Of a stretch of DNA of 64,000 nt, positions 27,977 to 37,698 are shown one piece after another. Origin of the DNA: Lachnospiraceae bacterium (GTDB taxonomy: Bacteria > Bacillota > Clostridia > Lachnospirales > Lachnospiraceae); the NCBI GenBank assembly GCA_910575075.1, contig CAJTCY010000003.1:162161-226160 (forward strand), given 5' to 3'. The translations under genes and the position numbers were made by a program. The first letter of the stretch is position 1; every line of letters starts with the position of its first letter. Under the pieces are notes generated by a model. It saw nothing but the letters and a program-made list of their open reading frames with translations, was not told the DNA's origin and made no database searches.

Positions 27977-30220
27977 ATGGCAAAGTATGCCAATGTTATC
28001 ATTGACATTTCACATGAGAAATTAGATAAAACGTTTCAGTATAAAATACCTGCAGAACAGCAGGATGAGCTTGCGGTGGGAATGCAGGTGGAAGTGCCTT
28101 TTGGAAACGGTAACCGCAGAAGCACAGCTTATGTGGTGGAGCTTACAGATACACCGGAGTATGATGTTTCTAAATTAAAAGAAATCAAGGGGATAGTGAA
28201 AGAAAGCATTCCGATAGAATCACAGCTCATTGCTCTGGCAGGCTGGATGCGCAAGAATTACGGCGGTACCATGAACCATGCTTTAAGAACTGTATTGCCG
28301 GTAAAACAGAAATCCAGAGAGAAAAAACAGCGTTTTATCTGGCTTGCGTTAAGCCATAAAAAAGCCAGAGAATGGCTGGCTGTTTTTGAGAAAAAGCATA
28401 ATACGGCAAGAGCGAAGCTTTTATCACAGCTCCTGGAGCAAAATCCGCTGCCTTATGAAGTAGTAACCAGGAAACTGAATATAACAGCGGCAGTGATCCG
28501 GGCTATGGAAAATATGGGAATCCTGAAAGTAGAAGAGAAGCGTGCCTACCGCAATCCTTTAAAAGAGATGAAACAGAGCAGAAAGCAGCTGGTTCTCAAT
28601 GATGAGCAAAGACGGGCGGTGGAACGTATCTGGAAAGATTTTTCTGGCGGAAGACATCAGACATATCTGCTTTGGGGGGTTACCGGAAGCGGCAAGACGG
28701 CCGTTTACATAGAATTAATTGAACAGGCGGTGAAGAGTGCGAGACAGGCAATTGTGCTGATTCCGGAAATTGCCCTGACCTATCAGACGGTACTGCGGTT
28801 TTATCAGCGGTTTGGAGACAGGGTATCTATATTGAATTCGAAAATGTCTCAGGGAGAGCGGTATGATCAGTTTGAGCGGGCAAAAAATGGGGAACTGGAT
28901 GTAATGATAGGACCTCGTTCCGCACTGTTCACACCATTTTCAAATTTAGGGATTATTATTATAGACGAAGAGCATGAGAACAGCTATAAGAGTGAAACGC
29001 TGCCCCGCTATCATGCCAGAGAGACGGCAATTGAGCGGGCGAGAATGGTCGGGGCAAGCGTGGTATTAGGTTCCGCAACGCCTTCTATGGACAGCTATTA
29101 TCAGGCAAAAACAGGGAACTATGTGTTGCTGACGTTGGAAAAAAGAATTGAAGAAAAACCGCTGCCCAGGTGTTATATTGTGGATTTACGGGAAGAATTA
29201 AGAAAGGGAAACCGTTCCATTCTCAGTGAAAAACTGCAGGAACTGATGGAACAGCGGTTAAAAAAGCGCCAGCAGATTATGCTGTTTCTCAATCGCAGAG
29301 GATTGGCAGGCTTTGTCTCCTGCCGGGCCTGCGGACATGTGATGAAATGCCCTCATTGTGATGTCTCATTGAGCCAGCACAATAATGGCAGGCTGATGTG
29401 CCATTACTGCGGTTATACAAGTAATATGCCAAAAAAATGCCCGGAATGCGGATCTGCCTATATAGGAGGATTTAAAGCCGGGACACAGAAAATAGAAGAA
29501 ATTGTTAAAAAACGTTTTCCTGGTGCAGGTGTGCTGCGGATGGATTTGGATACTACCCGTAATAAAGACGGGTACGAGAAAATTTTATCGGCGTTTGCCA
29601 GTCAGCAGGCAGATATTTTGATTGGAACGCAGATGATTGTAAAGGGGCATGATTTTCCAAATGTGACCCTGGTGGGGGTTCTGGCAGCAGATCTGTCTCT
29701 TCATGTCAGCGATTTTCATGGTCCAGAACGGACGTTTCAGCTTATTACCCAGGCTGCTGGGCGGGCCGGAAGAGGAAAATTGGCAGGAGAGGTTGTGATT
29801 CAGACGTACAGCCCGGATCATTACGCAATTGAATTGGCACAGAAACATGACTATGAGAAATTTTATGAGACAGAGATCAGTTATCGGGAATTGATGCATT
29901 ATCCGCCGATCGGGCATATGTTGATGATGCTTGCAGCATCCGAGGATGAGATGACAGCAATTTTAAGTTCAGAACTTCTGGCAGCGAAGATCCGGCAGGC
30001 GCAGGAAAAGGGAAAGCTTTTGGGACTTTCCATGATTGGCCCTTCGGACGCCGGCGTTGCAAAAGTAAAGGACGTATACCGGAAGGTTCTGTATTTTAAG
30101 CATCAGGATTATTCTGTGCTGATACAAATCAAGGATGTTCTGGAACAATTTATAAGCCGCCACAAGGAATTTGCAAATGTAATGATACAGTTTGATTTTG
30201 ATCCAATGAACGGGTTTTAA
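27977..30220 (+). CDS. priA: Primosomal protein N' (replication restart helicase)
   Basis: An SF2 helicase that reloads the replisome at stalled forks. ATG 27977 follows AGGTGG. In its ~747 residues I see the N-terminal DNA-binding domain with FQYKIP near 21, Walker A WGVTGSGKT near 235, DEEH near 330, GSATPS, and a zinc-binding insert with four CxxC pairs (CRACGH, CPHCD, CHYCG, CPECG) near 450-500. The C-terminal helicase motif AAGRAGRG is intact. It is of usual length. def follows after 16 bp. Confidence 0.97.
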   Translation: MAKYANVIIDISHEKLDKTFQYKIPAEQQDELAVGMQVEVPFGNGNRRSTAYVVELTDTPEYDVSKLKEIKGIVKESIPIESQLIALAGWMRKNYGGTMNHALRTVLPVKQKSREKKQRFIWLALSHKKAREWLAVFEKKHNTARAKLLSQLLEQNPLPYEVVTRKLNITAAVIRAMENMGILKVEEKRAYRNPLKEMKQSRKQLVLNDEQRRAVERIWKDFSGGRHQTYLLWGVTGSGKTAVYIELIEQAVKSARQAIVLIPEIALTYQTVLRFYQRFGDRVSILNSKMSQGERYDQFERAKNGELDVMIGPRSALFTPFSNLGIIIIDEEHENSYKSETLPRYHARETAIERARMVGASVVLGSATPSMDSYYQAKTGNYVLLTLEKRIEEKPLPRCYIVDLREELRKGNRSILSEKLQELMEQRLKKRQQIMLFLNRRGLAGFVSCRACGHVMKCPHCDVSLSQHNNGRLMCHYCGYTSNMPKKCPECGSAYIGGFKAGTQKIEEIVKKRFPGAGVLRMDLDTTRNKDGYEKILSAFASQQADILIGTQMIVKGHDFPNVTLVGVLAADLSLHVSDFHGPERTFQLITQAAGRAGRGKLAGEVVIQTYSPDHYAIELAQKHDYEKFYETEISYRELMHYPPIGHMLMMLAASEDEMTAILSSELLAAKIRQAQEKGKLLGLSMIGPSDAGVAKVKDVYRKVLYFKHQDYSVLIQIKDVLEQFISRHKEFANVMIQFDFDPMNGF

Positions 30221-30236
30221 AAGAGGAGGAAAGATA

Positions 30237-30713
30237 ATGGCAGTGAGAAATATACGTCAGATAGGAGACGGAATGCTGAAAAAAAAGTGCAGGGAAATTA
30301 AAGAAATAACACCTAGAATAAAAGAATTAATTGAAGATATGAAAGAGACGATGTATGAGGCGAACGGAGTAGGACTGGCAGCGCCTCAGGTAGGCGTCCT
30401 AAAGCGCGTGGTTGTGATAGATGTGGGAGAAGGTCCGCTTGTGCTGATAAATCCCAGGCTGCTGGAAACTGCCGGTGAACAGACGGGAGAGGAAGGATGC
30501 CTGAGCGTTCCCGGAAAATATGGGATCGTAAGCCGGCCCATGTATGTAAAATTTGAAGCATGGAATGAAAATATGGAACATGTGGTGCTGGAAGGGGAAG
30601 AGCTGTTTGCACGGGCTGTCTGCCATGAGATTGATCATTTGGAAGGACAAATGTATGTGGAAAAGACAGTGGATGGCTTACATGATGTGGAGTACGAGGA
30701 GGATGATGAATGA
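30237..30713 (+). CDS. def: Peptide deformylase
   Basis: Removes the N-formyl group from new proteins. All three metal and active-site motifs are present: GLAAPQVG near 44, EGCLSVPG near 88 and HEIDHLEG near 130. At 158 residues it is normal for the type 1 family. AGAGGAGG precedes the ATG. It overlaps fmt by 4 bp, which pairs deformylation with formylation. Confidence 0.97.
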   Translation: MAVRNIRQIGDGMLKKKCREIKEITPRIKELIEDMKETMYEANGVGLAAPQVGVLKRVVVIDVGEGPLVLINPRLLETAGEQTGEEGCLSVPGKYGIVSRPMYVKFEAWNENMEHVVLEGEELFARAVCHEIDHLEGQMYVEKTVDGLHDVEYEEDDE

Positions 30714-31654
30714 AGGTGATTTTTATGGGTACACCGGATTTTTCTGTGGGGACCCTGGAGGCTCTGATACAGGCAGGGCATGAGATTACGCTTGTGGTCA
30801 CTCAGCCGGATAAGCCCAAAGGAAGAGGAAAAAATCTTCAGTTTCCTCCGGTAAAAGAGGCTGCTCTTGCGCATGGCATAGAAATATACCAGCCCCGCCG
30901 GGTGCGGGAACCAGAATGTATCGAATATCTGCAAAACTATCAGGCAGACATTATTGTGGTGGTGGCATTCGGGCAGATTCTGCCCAGGGAGATTCTTGAT
31001 ATGCCGAAATTTGGCTGCGTCAATGTTCATGCTTCCCTGCTGCCAAAATACCGGGGTGCCGCACCCATCCAGTGGGCTGTGATCAATGGTGAGAGAGTAA
31101 CGGGAGTTACTACCATGCGCATGGATGAAGGGCTGGACACAGGTGATATGATTCTAAAGGAGGAGGTGGCGCTGGCGCCAGAGGAAACCGGGGGCAGCCT
31201 TTTTGACCGGCTGGCACAGACTGGGGCGGAGCTCTGTGTTCGAACTCTGACAGCCATAGAAGAGGGAACGGCTGCTTATACCCCACAGAATCATGAAGCG
31301 GCCACTCATACCAGCATGATAAAGAAACAATTAGGAGAAATTGACTGGAACAAATCCGCGCAGGAGCTGGAATGCCTGATTCGGGGACTGAATCCCTGGC
31401 CGAGCGCTTATACGTATTGGAAGGGGAAGACGTTAAAGATCTGGAAGGCATCTGTGCAAGAGCAGAGCATGCAGCCAGTAGATTTTGAACCAGGAAGGAT
31501 TGTTACAGTGAACAAAGATGGCATCATGGTCCAGACTGGACAGGGAATGCTGAATCTTCTGGAGATTCAGTTAGAAGGCAAGAAACGGATGAAGACAGAT
31601 GCGTTTCTGCGGGGATACCAGATAGAGACAGGGACCAGATTAGGAAAGGAGTGA
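30710..31654 (+). CDS. fmt: Methionyl-tRNA formyltransferase
   Basis: Formylates initiator Met-tRNA using 10-formyl-THF. It has MGTPDFSVGTLEALI at the N-terminus, the folate-site motif NVHASLLPKYRGAAPIQWA near 104 with catalytic Asn and His, and the C-terminal beta-barrel. At 314 residues it is normal. Its ATG overlaps the def stop. Confidence 0.97.
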   Translation: MKVIFMGTPDFSVGTLEALIQAGHEITLVVTQPDKPKGRGKNLQFPPVKEAALAHGIEIYQPRRVREPECIEYLQNYQADIIVVVAFGQILPREILDMPKFGCVNVHASLLPKYRGAAPIQWAVINGERVTGVTTMRMDEGLDTGDMILKEEVALAPEETGGSLFDRLAQTGAELCVRTLTAIEEGTAAYTPQNHEAATHTSMIKKQLGEIDWNKSAQELECLIRGLNPWPSAYTYWKGKTLKIWKASVQEQSMQPVDFEPGRIVTVNKDGIMVQTGQGMLNLLEIQLEGKKRMKTDAFLRGYQIETGTRLGKE

Positions 31655-31658
31655 TTGT

Positions 31659-32366
31659 ATGCCATATTATGGATTTTATTTTGACCCAACTTATATTTTA
31701 GTGATTATCGGAGCGGTGATCTGCCTGATTGCTTCAGCGAGAGTGAAATCTACGTTCCGCAAATATGACAAGGTGCGGAGCATGTCAGGAATGACCGGGG
31801 CCCAGGCGGCAGAACGCATCCTGCAGGCGGCAGGAATCCGGGATGTGAGCATTCAGCATATTTCCGGGGAACTGACAGATCACTATGATCCTCGAAATAA
31901 AGTGTTGCGATTATCTGACAGCACCTATGGATCGGCTTCTGTGGCGGCAGTCGGCGTGGCGGCACATGAATGCGGCCATGCTATCCAGCATCAGAAAAGT
32001 TATGCGCCGCTCTCCGTCCGCAGCGCTATTGTTCCCGTGGCAAATATCGGTTCCACGCTGGCGTGGCCGTTGATTGTCATTGGTATGTTTATCACCAGCA
32101 ATACCGGAACGCTTCTGATCAATATCGGAATCTTATGCTTTTCTCTGGCAGTGCTGTTTCAGCTTGTCACGCTTCCGGTAGAGTTCAATGCTTCCGGACG
32201 GGCGCTCCGCATTCTGGGTGATACCGGAATCTTAGGAGCCGATGAGCTGACGAAAACACGTAAGGTTTTAAAAGCTGCCGCACTGACTTATGTGGCAGGA
32301 GCTGCCGCTTCGATTCTGCAGTTGCTGCGTCTGTTGTTTTTGTCCAGCGGAAGAAGAAACGATTAA
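31659..32366 (+). CDS. Membrane zinc metallopeptidase, YugP family
   Basis: A predicted membrane protease of unknown substrate. One TM lies at about 9-27. The HECGHAIQH motif near residue 105 is the zinc site, and two or three TM segments follow. The family is commonly found between fmt and rsmB in Firmicutes, as here. AAAGGAG precedes the ATG. Confidence 0.9.
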   Translation: MPYYGFYFDPTYILVIIGAVICLIASARVKSTFRKYDKVRSMSGMTGAQAAERILQAAGIRDVSIQHISGELTDHYDPRNKVLRLSDSTYGSASVAAVGVAAHECGHAIQHQKSYAPLSVRSAIVPVANIGSTLAWPLIVIGMFITSNTGTLLINIGILCFSLAVLFQLVTLPVEFNASGRALRILGDTGILGADELTKTRKVLKAAALTYVAGAAASILQLLRLLFLSSGRRND

Positions 32367-32383
32367 GGGTAAGGAGAGAAGAT

Positions 32384-33739
32384 ATGCAGGATAGCAGGGT
32401 GAATCTGCGGGAACTGGTGTTAGAAGCGCTGCTTGCTGTTACAAGAGACCGAGAGTACAGCCATATTGTGATTCGTAATATTCTGGATAAATATCAATAT
32501 CTGGATAAGCAGGAGCGAAGCTTTTTCAAACGTGTATGCCAGGGAACACTGGAACATATGATATGGATTGATTATGTATTGAACCAGTTTTCAAAGGTAA
32601 AAGTAAATAAAATGAAACCCCAGATCCGCTGCATATTAAGGATGGGAGTCTATGAGCTGAGGTTTATGGATGCCGTCCCAGCTTCCGCCACCTGCAACGA
32701 GGCGGTGAAGCTGGCCCAGAAGAAAGGATTTCAGAATCTGAAAGGATTTGTCAATGGCGTGCTGCGCAGTATCAGCCGCAATCTTGATAAGATTGTTCTG
32801 CCAGATAAGAATCAGGATATGTTAAACTATCTGTCTGTGGCATATTCTATGCCGGAATGGATTTTGGAGCTTTGGAAGAGTACTTACTCTTGGGATCAGA
32901 TCGAAGAAATTCTGCAGTCATTTTTAGTGGATGCGCCCGTTTCCATACGGGTAAATCCACTTAAAACCACCAGGAAAGCCTTGAAAAAAGAATTGCAGGA
33001 CCAGCAGATAGAGGTGTGGGAGCATGAGCAGCTGCCAGGCGTCCTCTATCTGAAAAATTACGACTCTCTGGCACGGATTTCTGCTTTTTCCCAGGGGAAA
33101 TTTTATGTTCAGGATGTAAGTTCTATGCAGGTGGCTATTTCGGCAGATCCCCGGCCTGGTGATTATGTGCTGGATGTATGTGCGGCTCCCGGTGGAAAAA
33201 GCATTCATATGGCGGAACTTCTGCTGGAGGCAGAAAAACGCCAAAGAAGCGATTTAAAAGGGATGGTGGAGGCAAGGGACCTTACGGAATATAAGGTGTC
33301 TCTGATTCAGGAAAATATAGAGCGCTGCGGACTTCCCAATATTCGTACAGCACAGGCGGACGCCAGGATTCTGGACAAAGGACAGGTGGAGAGGGCAGAT
33401 ATTGTGATTGCAGATCTGCCTTGTTCCGGCTTAGGCGTTTTGGGAAGGAAAGCAGATATCAAATACCGGATCACCAGAGAAGATATCAAGCAGCTCTGCA
33501 GGCTTCAGAGAGAAATTTTACATACCGTGCAGCAGTATGTGAAGGCAGGGGGAATACTAATGTACAGTACCTGTACGATTAATCCAGAGGAAAATGAAAA
33601 CCATGTGAGTTGGTTTTTGCAGGAACATCCTCAGTTTCAATTGGAAACACAGCAGCAGATTCTTCCGGGCAAAGGCCGGAATGACGGGTTTTTCCTGGCA
33701 AAACTGCGAAAGGAATCAAAGATATGTCAGAAGATATAA
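32384..33739 (+). CDS. rsmB: 16S rRNA (cytosine 967-C5)-methyltransferase
   Basis: The N-terminal NusB-like RNA-binding domain is at about 8-145. The SAM domain has VCAAPGGKSIHMAELL near 265, the first catalytic-cysteine motif ADLPCSGLGVLG near 345 and YSTCTINPEENE near 395, which carries the second cysteine. The 451-residue length fits. Its last 16 bases overlap rlmN in another frame. Confidence 0.96.
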   Translation: MQDSRVNLRELVLEALLAVTRDREYSHIVIRNILDKYQYLDKQERSFFKRVCQGTLEHMIWIDYVLNQFSKVKVNKMKPQIRCILRMGVYELRFMDAVPASATCNEAVKLAQKKGFQNLKGFVNGVLRSISRNLDKIVLPDKNQDMLNYLSVAYSMPEWILELWKSTYSWDQIEEILQSFLVDAPVSIRVNPLKTTRKALKKELQDQQIEVWEHEQLPGVLYLKNYDSLARISAFSQGKFYVQDVSSMQVAISADPRPGDYVLDVCAAPGGKSIHMAELLLEAEKRQRSDLKGMVEARDLTEYKVSLIQENIERCGLPNIRTAQADARILDKGQVERADIVIADLPCSGLGVLGRKADIKYRITREDIKQLCRLQREILHTVQQYVKAGGILMYSTCTINPEENENHVSWFLQEHPQFQLETQQQILPGKGRNDGFFLAKLRKESKICQKI

Positions 33740-34755
33740 AGTCATTCAATCAAAAGGAGCTGGAAGCGTTTTTAGTTTCTCTGGGAGAAAAACCGTTTCG
33801 GGCAAAACAGATTTATCCGTGGCTGCATGTGAAGCATGTGGAAAATTTTGAGGAAATGACAGATATTTCAAATAAATTAAAAGAGAAACTGAAGGAGAGC
33901 AGTGTGCTGACAGTGCTGAAACAGGTGCAGGTACAGTGCTCCAAATTGGACGGAACCAGAAAATATCTTTTTGCATTGGCAGACGGCAATATGGTAGAGA
34001 GTGTGCTGATGCGGTATAAACATGGCAGCAGTGTCTGCATTTCTTCCCAGGCAGGCTGCCGTATGGGCTGCCGTTTTTGTGCTTCTACTTTGGACGGCCT
34101 GGTACGGAATCTGACGCCAGGAGAAATGCTGGATCAGATTTACCGTATTCAGAAAGATATTGGAGAACGGGTCTCTCATGTGGTAGTTATGGGCACGGGA
34201 GAGCCGCTGGATAATTACGATAATTTTCTTAAATTTATTGAGTTGATATCAGATGAACATGGGCTGAACATCAGCCAGAGAAACATAACCGTCTCCACTT
34301 GTGGAATTGTACCGAATATTTATAAGCTTGCAGAAAAAAAGCTTCAGATCACGCTGGCGCTATCCCTGCATGCTTCTTCTCAGGAAAAGCGGCTTGCGCT
34401 GATGCCGGTGGCAAAGAAATATGACATTCATCAGGTGATAGAAGCCTGCGAATATTATTTCAGACAGACGGGAAGACGGATTACCTTTGAATACAGTCTG
34501 GTGGGCGGCGTAAATGACAGTAGAGAGGAGGCGCGTCTTCTGGCAGGGCTTATTAAGGGCCAAAACTGTCATGTAAACCTTATCCCTGTAAACCCTGTCA
34601 GGGAACGGGATTATGTACAGCCTGATCCGCAGGCAGTTGTAAATTTCAAAAATGAACTTGAAAAATATGGAATAAATGTTACTATAAGAAGAGAAATGGG
34701 CAGAGATATTGACGGTGCCTGCGGACAATTGCGGAAACGATTTATGGATTTATAG
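33724..34755 (+). CDS. rlmN: 23S rRNA (adenine 2503-C2)-methyltransferase, radical SAM
   Basis: Methylates A2503 of 23S rRNA (and a tRNA position in some species). The cluster motif is GCRMGCRFCAST (Cx3Cx2C) near residue 113, followed by MGTGEPLDNYDNF near 155 and a C-terminal Cys in GACGQL. At 343 residues it is normal. Sequence alone cannot fully exclude Cfr, but the genome position between rsmB and prpC supports RlmN. Confidence 0.96.
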   Translation: MSEDIKSFNQKELEAFLVSLGEKPFRAKQIYPWLHVKHVENFEEMTDISNKLKEKLKESSVLTVLKQVQVQCSKLDGTRKYLFALADGNMVESVLMRYKHGSSVCISSQAGCRMGCRFCASTLDGLVRNLTPGEMLDQIYRIQKDIGERVSHVVVMGTGEPLDNYDNFLKFIELISDEHGLNISQRNITVSTCGIVPNIYKLAEKKLQITLALSLHASSQEKRLALMPVAKKYDIHQVIEACEYYFRQTGRRITFEYSLVGGVNDSREEARLLAGLIKGQNCHVNLIPVNPVRERDYVQPDPQAVVNFKNELEKYGINVTIRREMGRDIDGACGQLRKRFMDL

Positions 34756-34792
34756 GATTGTAGAGTATTAGAGTTGCAGAATTGTAGACTAG

Positions 34793-34820
34793 TAGATTTG
34801 TAGATTTGTAGATTTGTAGA
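34793..34820 (+). repeat. 8-bp simple sequence repeat upstream of the phosphatase gene
   Basis: TAGATTTG occurs three times in tandem (34793-34816) plus TAGA. Looser TTGTAGA-like units extend back to about 34756. It lies 15 bp before the ATG and just before the RBS (AAAGGCAGGGAGAG), within the rlmN-prpC gap. Confidence 0.9.
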
Positions 34821-34835
34821 AAGGCAGGGAGAGAC

Positions 34836-35579
34836 ATGAAGGCTTTTTCCAAAACGGATACAGGGAGAAGACGGGAAATGAATCAGGACTATATGTATAC
34901 TTCTGAATCGCCAGTTGGAAATCTGCCCAATTTGTATATCCTGGCAGACGGCATGGGAGGACATAATGCGGGAGATTATGCCTCACGGTATACGGTGGAA
35001 ACAATTGTAAAGTCGGTACAGAACAGTCTGGAAACTGCTCCAATTGCTATTCTGCGGACAGCGATCAGGAGGGCGAATCTTGCAGTGCTGGAAAAGGCAG
35101 AGACGGACATCGACCTGGAAGGCATGGGAACCACAGTTGTAGCTGCAACCTACGCAGGCGGAGAGCTGTGTGTAGCGAATGTGGGAGACAGCCGGTTATA
35201 TATCGCAGGAGAGGATTTCAGACAGATTACCAGAGATCATTCTTATGTGCAGGAAATGGTTCGCAGAGGCGAACTGCGCCCGGAGATTGCAAGAACACAT
35301 CCGGACAGAAATATCATTACCCGGGCAGTAGGGGGAGGACCAGAAATAAATGTAGATTTTTTTGAGGTAGAATTAAGAGCGAAAGACCGAATCCTGATGT
35401 GCTCCGACGGTCTGACTGATATGTTGGAGGACAGAGAGATTTTTAAAATAATAGAGGACAGAACAGAGACACAGGATATCATAGATGAGTTGGTCATGAT
35501 GGCAAATGAATATGGCGGTAATGATAATATTACGGTGATATTGACGGATCCATTTGCAGCAGATGTGGACTGGAGGTAA
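34836..35579 (+). CDS. prpC: PP2C-type serine/threonine phosphatase
   Basis: Reverses phosphorylation by the PASTA kinase encoded next to it. The 247 residues carry metal-site motifs TGRRREMNQDY near 8, ADGMGGHNAGDYAS near 36, VGDSRLY near 115, SDGLTDML near 189 and GGNDNITV near 228. The next gene starts 2 bp after its stop. Cytoplasmic, no TM. Confidence 0.96.
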   Translation: MKAFSKTDTGRRREMNQDYMYTSESPVGNLPNLYILADGMGGHNAGDYASRYTVETIVKSVQNSLETAPIAILRTAIRRANLAVLEKAETDIDLEGMGTTVVAATYAGGELCVANVGDSRLYIAGEDFRQITRDHSYVQEMVRRGELRPEIARTHPDRNIITRAVGGGPEINVDFFEVELRAKDRILMCSDGLTDMLEDREIFKIIEDRTETQDIIDELVMMANEYGGNDNITVILTDPFAADVDWR

Positions 35580-35581
35580 AG

Positions 35582-37684
35582 ATGTTAAAAGCAGGGTTTT
35601 ATATTGCAGATCGATATGAGATAGTAGGAAAAGCAGGGGCCGGAGGCATGGCAGACGTCTATAAGGCCAAAGATCATACGCTGGGCAGGTTTGTGGGCAT
35701 CAAGGTATTAAAGCAGGAGTTTTCAGAGGATGTGAATTTTGTTACAAAATTCCGTACAGAAGCACAGTCAGCAGCAGGTCTTGAGCATCCCAATATTGTA
35801 AATATTTATGATGTTGGAAGTGAAAATGCCATGCATTACATTGTGATGGAATATGTGGAAGGAATTACCCTGAAAACATATATCGAGAAAAAGGGACAGC
35901 TCTCCTTTAAGGAAGCTGTGAGTATCGCTATTCAGGTAGGGCGTGGAATAGAGGCTGCACATAACAAGCATATCATTCATCGGGATATTAAGCCTCAGAA
36001 CATTATAATTTCCACCGAAGGCAAGGTTAAGGTAACGGATTTCGGCATTGCCAGAGCGGCAAGCGCCAATACCATCAATTCTGAGGTTATGGGGTCTGTG
36101 CATTATGCGTCTCCAGAACAGGCACGGAACGGTTTTGTAGATGGGAAGAGTGATATTTATTCTCTGGGTATTGTCATGTATGAAATGGTTACCGGACGCG
36201 TGCCCTTTGATGGAGAATCTACTGTGGCAATTGCCATTCAGCATCTTCAGGAGGAAATGGTAAATCCCAGTTCTTATGCGCCGGATCTGCCGATCAGTTT
36301 AGAAAAGATCATATTGAAATGTACCCAGAAAAGCCCTGACCGCAGGTATGACACAATCAGCGATCTCCTTCTGGATCTGAAAAAGGCGCTGATCAGCCCA
36401 GATGAGGATTTTGTGGTGATGGTTCCGGTGGGACAGCAGGATAAGACACGGGTTATGAAGCGTGAAGAAGTGGAGAGCATTAAGGAGCAGACGCGAAATA
36501 TTTATTACGAAGAAGCAGCTCAAGGTACAGAGGACGAGGAGGAAGAGGACGAGGAAGACGAAGAAGAGGATGATGGTTTTTTAAATCCTAAGATGGAAAA
36601 AGCAGTAACCATCATGGGTATCGTTGCGGCTGTAATTATTGTGATCATTATTGTTTATATCGGCGGAAGTTTCCTGGGATTGTTCCGGTTTGGAGGCGGA
36701 AAAAGTGAAGACGACAAGAAACAGGACCCAGTGCAGACGGAAGAAGAGCAAGACGAACCGGAACAGGAAGAGGAAAAAGAGGAAGAGACAGTAGAGATGA
36801 TCGAGCTCAGAGGCAAGACCTTTGAGGAAGCAAGCGAAGCGTTAAGAGGCATAGGACTTGGCATAGAAAAGGCAGGCGAAGAATCTTCAGACCAGTATCA
36901 GCCAGGCCAGATTGTGACGCAGAGTGAAGCGGTGGGAACAAAAGTCAAAAAAAATACTACGGTCCGTGTCACAGTCAGCAGCGGAACAGGAGAATTTGAA
37001 GTGCCGAGCGTTATGGAGCTTGACAAGGAGTCAGCAGAAGCAAAATTAAGAGAGTATGAGTTGAATCCGGACGTTCATTTTGAGTACAGCGACACGGTGC
37101 CAAGCGGAAATGTGATGTCCCAGAGCCCGGAAGCAGGAGCAAAAGCGAAGAAGGGAGATACGGTTACTCTTATTGTCAGCAGGGGTCCGCAGCCTATTGT
37201 TATGCCAGATGTGCGGAACAAGCCGGAAACGGCTGCCAGAGAGGAGCTTGCGGCATTGGGAATCAATGCGACGACCAATTCGGATTATAATGATGAGGTA
37301 CCAGAAGGAAATGTTATCAGCCAGAGCGTGCTGCCGGGCAAGAATGTGGAGAAAGGAATCACGGTAACGCTGACTATCAGCATGGGAAGAAAAAATGTTT
37401 ATTACTCACTGAATAATTATACCATTGAAAAGCTGCCCAAAATTCCGGAAGACGCAGTCAGCATAGAAGCAGTGATTACGTTATACAAAGCCGGAGGCGG
37501 GGAAAAGATTAACAGCTGGACCGTAACTTCTTTCCCGTACAGCATAAATCAGAGCAATATAGAGGACTGCGCGCAGGGGTCGATCCGTATTGAATGGACC
37601 TGGATCTATCTGAGCGAGGATGGCGTAGAGATTACAGACAGAGCAACTTCTGAGATTGAAAATGTTAACTTTACCCAAGACTAA
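35582..37684 (+). CDS. prkC: Serine/threonine kinase with PASTA repeats
   Basis: A membrane kinase that senses muropeptides or lipid II. The kinase domain is about residues 10-275, with GAGGMADVYKAKD, HRDIKPQNII, DFGIA and GSVHYASPEQA. A very acidic Glu/Asp run precedes the single TM at about 340-362. Outside are three PASTA units (about 398-463, 465-530, 532-600), each with a GxxVxxQS-like strand, then a further ~90-residue C-terminal domain. It forms an operon with prpC and rsgA, the common Firmicutes arrangement. Confidence 0.96.
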   Translation: MLKAGFYIADRYEIVGKAGAGGMADVYKAKDHTLGRFVGIKVLKQEFSEDVNFVTKFRTEAQSAAGLEHPNIVNIYDVGSENAMHYIVMEYVEGITLKTYIEKKGQLSFKEAVSIAIQVGRGIEAAHNKHIIHRDIKPQNIIISTEGKVKVTDFGIARAASANTINSEVMGSVHYASPEQARNGFVDGKSDIYSLGIVMYEMVTGRVPFDGESTVAIAIQHLQEEMVNPSSYAPDLPISLEKIILKCTQKSPDRRYDTISDLLLDLKKALISPDEDFVVMVPVGQQDKTRVMKREEVESIKEQTRNIYYEEAAQGTEDEEEEDEEDEEEDDGFLNPKMEKAVTIMGIVAAVIIVIIIVYIGGSFLGLFRFGGGKSEDDKKQDPVQTEEEQDEPEQEEEKEEETVEMIELRGKTFEEASEALRGIGLGIEKAGEESSDQYQPGQIVTQSEAVGTKVKKNTTVRVTVSSGTGEFEVPSVMELDKESAEAKLREYELNPDVHFEYSDTVPSGNVMSQSPEAGAKAKKGDTVTLIVSRGPQPIVMPDVRNKPETAAREELAALGINATTNSDYNDEVPEGNVISQSVLPGKNVEKGITVTLTISMGRKNVYYSLNNYTIEKLPKIPEDAVSIEAVITLYKAGGGEKINSWTVTSFPYSINQSNIEDCAQGSIRIEWTWIYLSEDGVEITDRATSEIENVNFTQD

Positions 37685-37698
37685 GGAAATAAGTGTGT

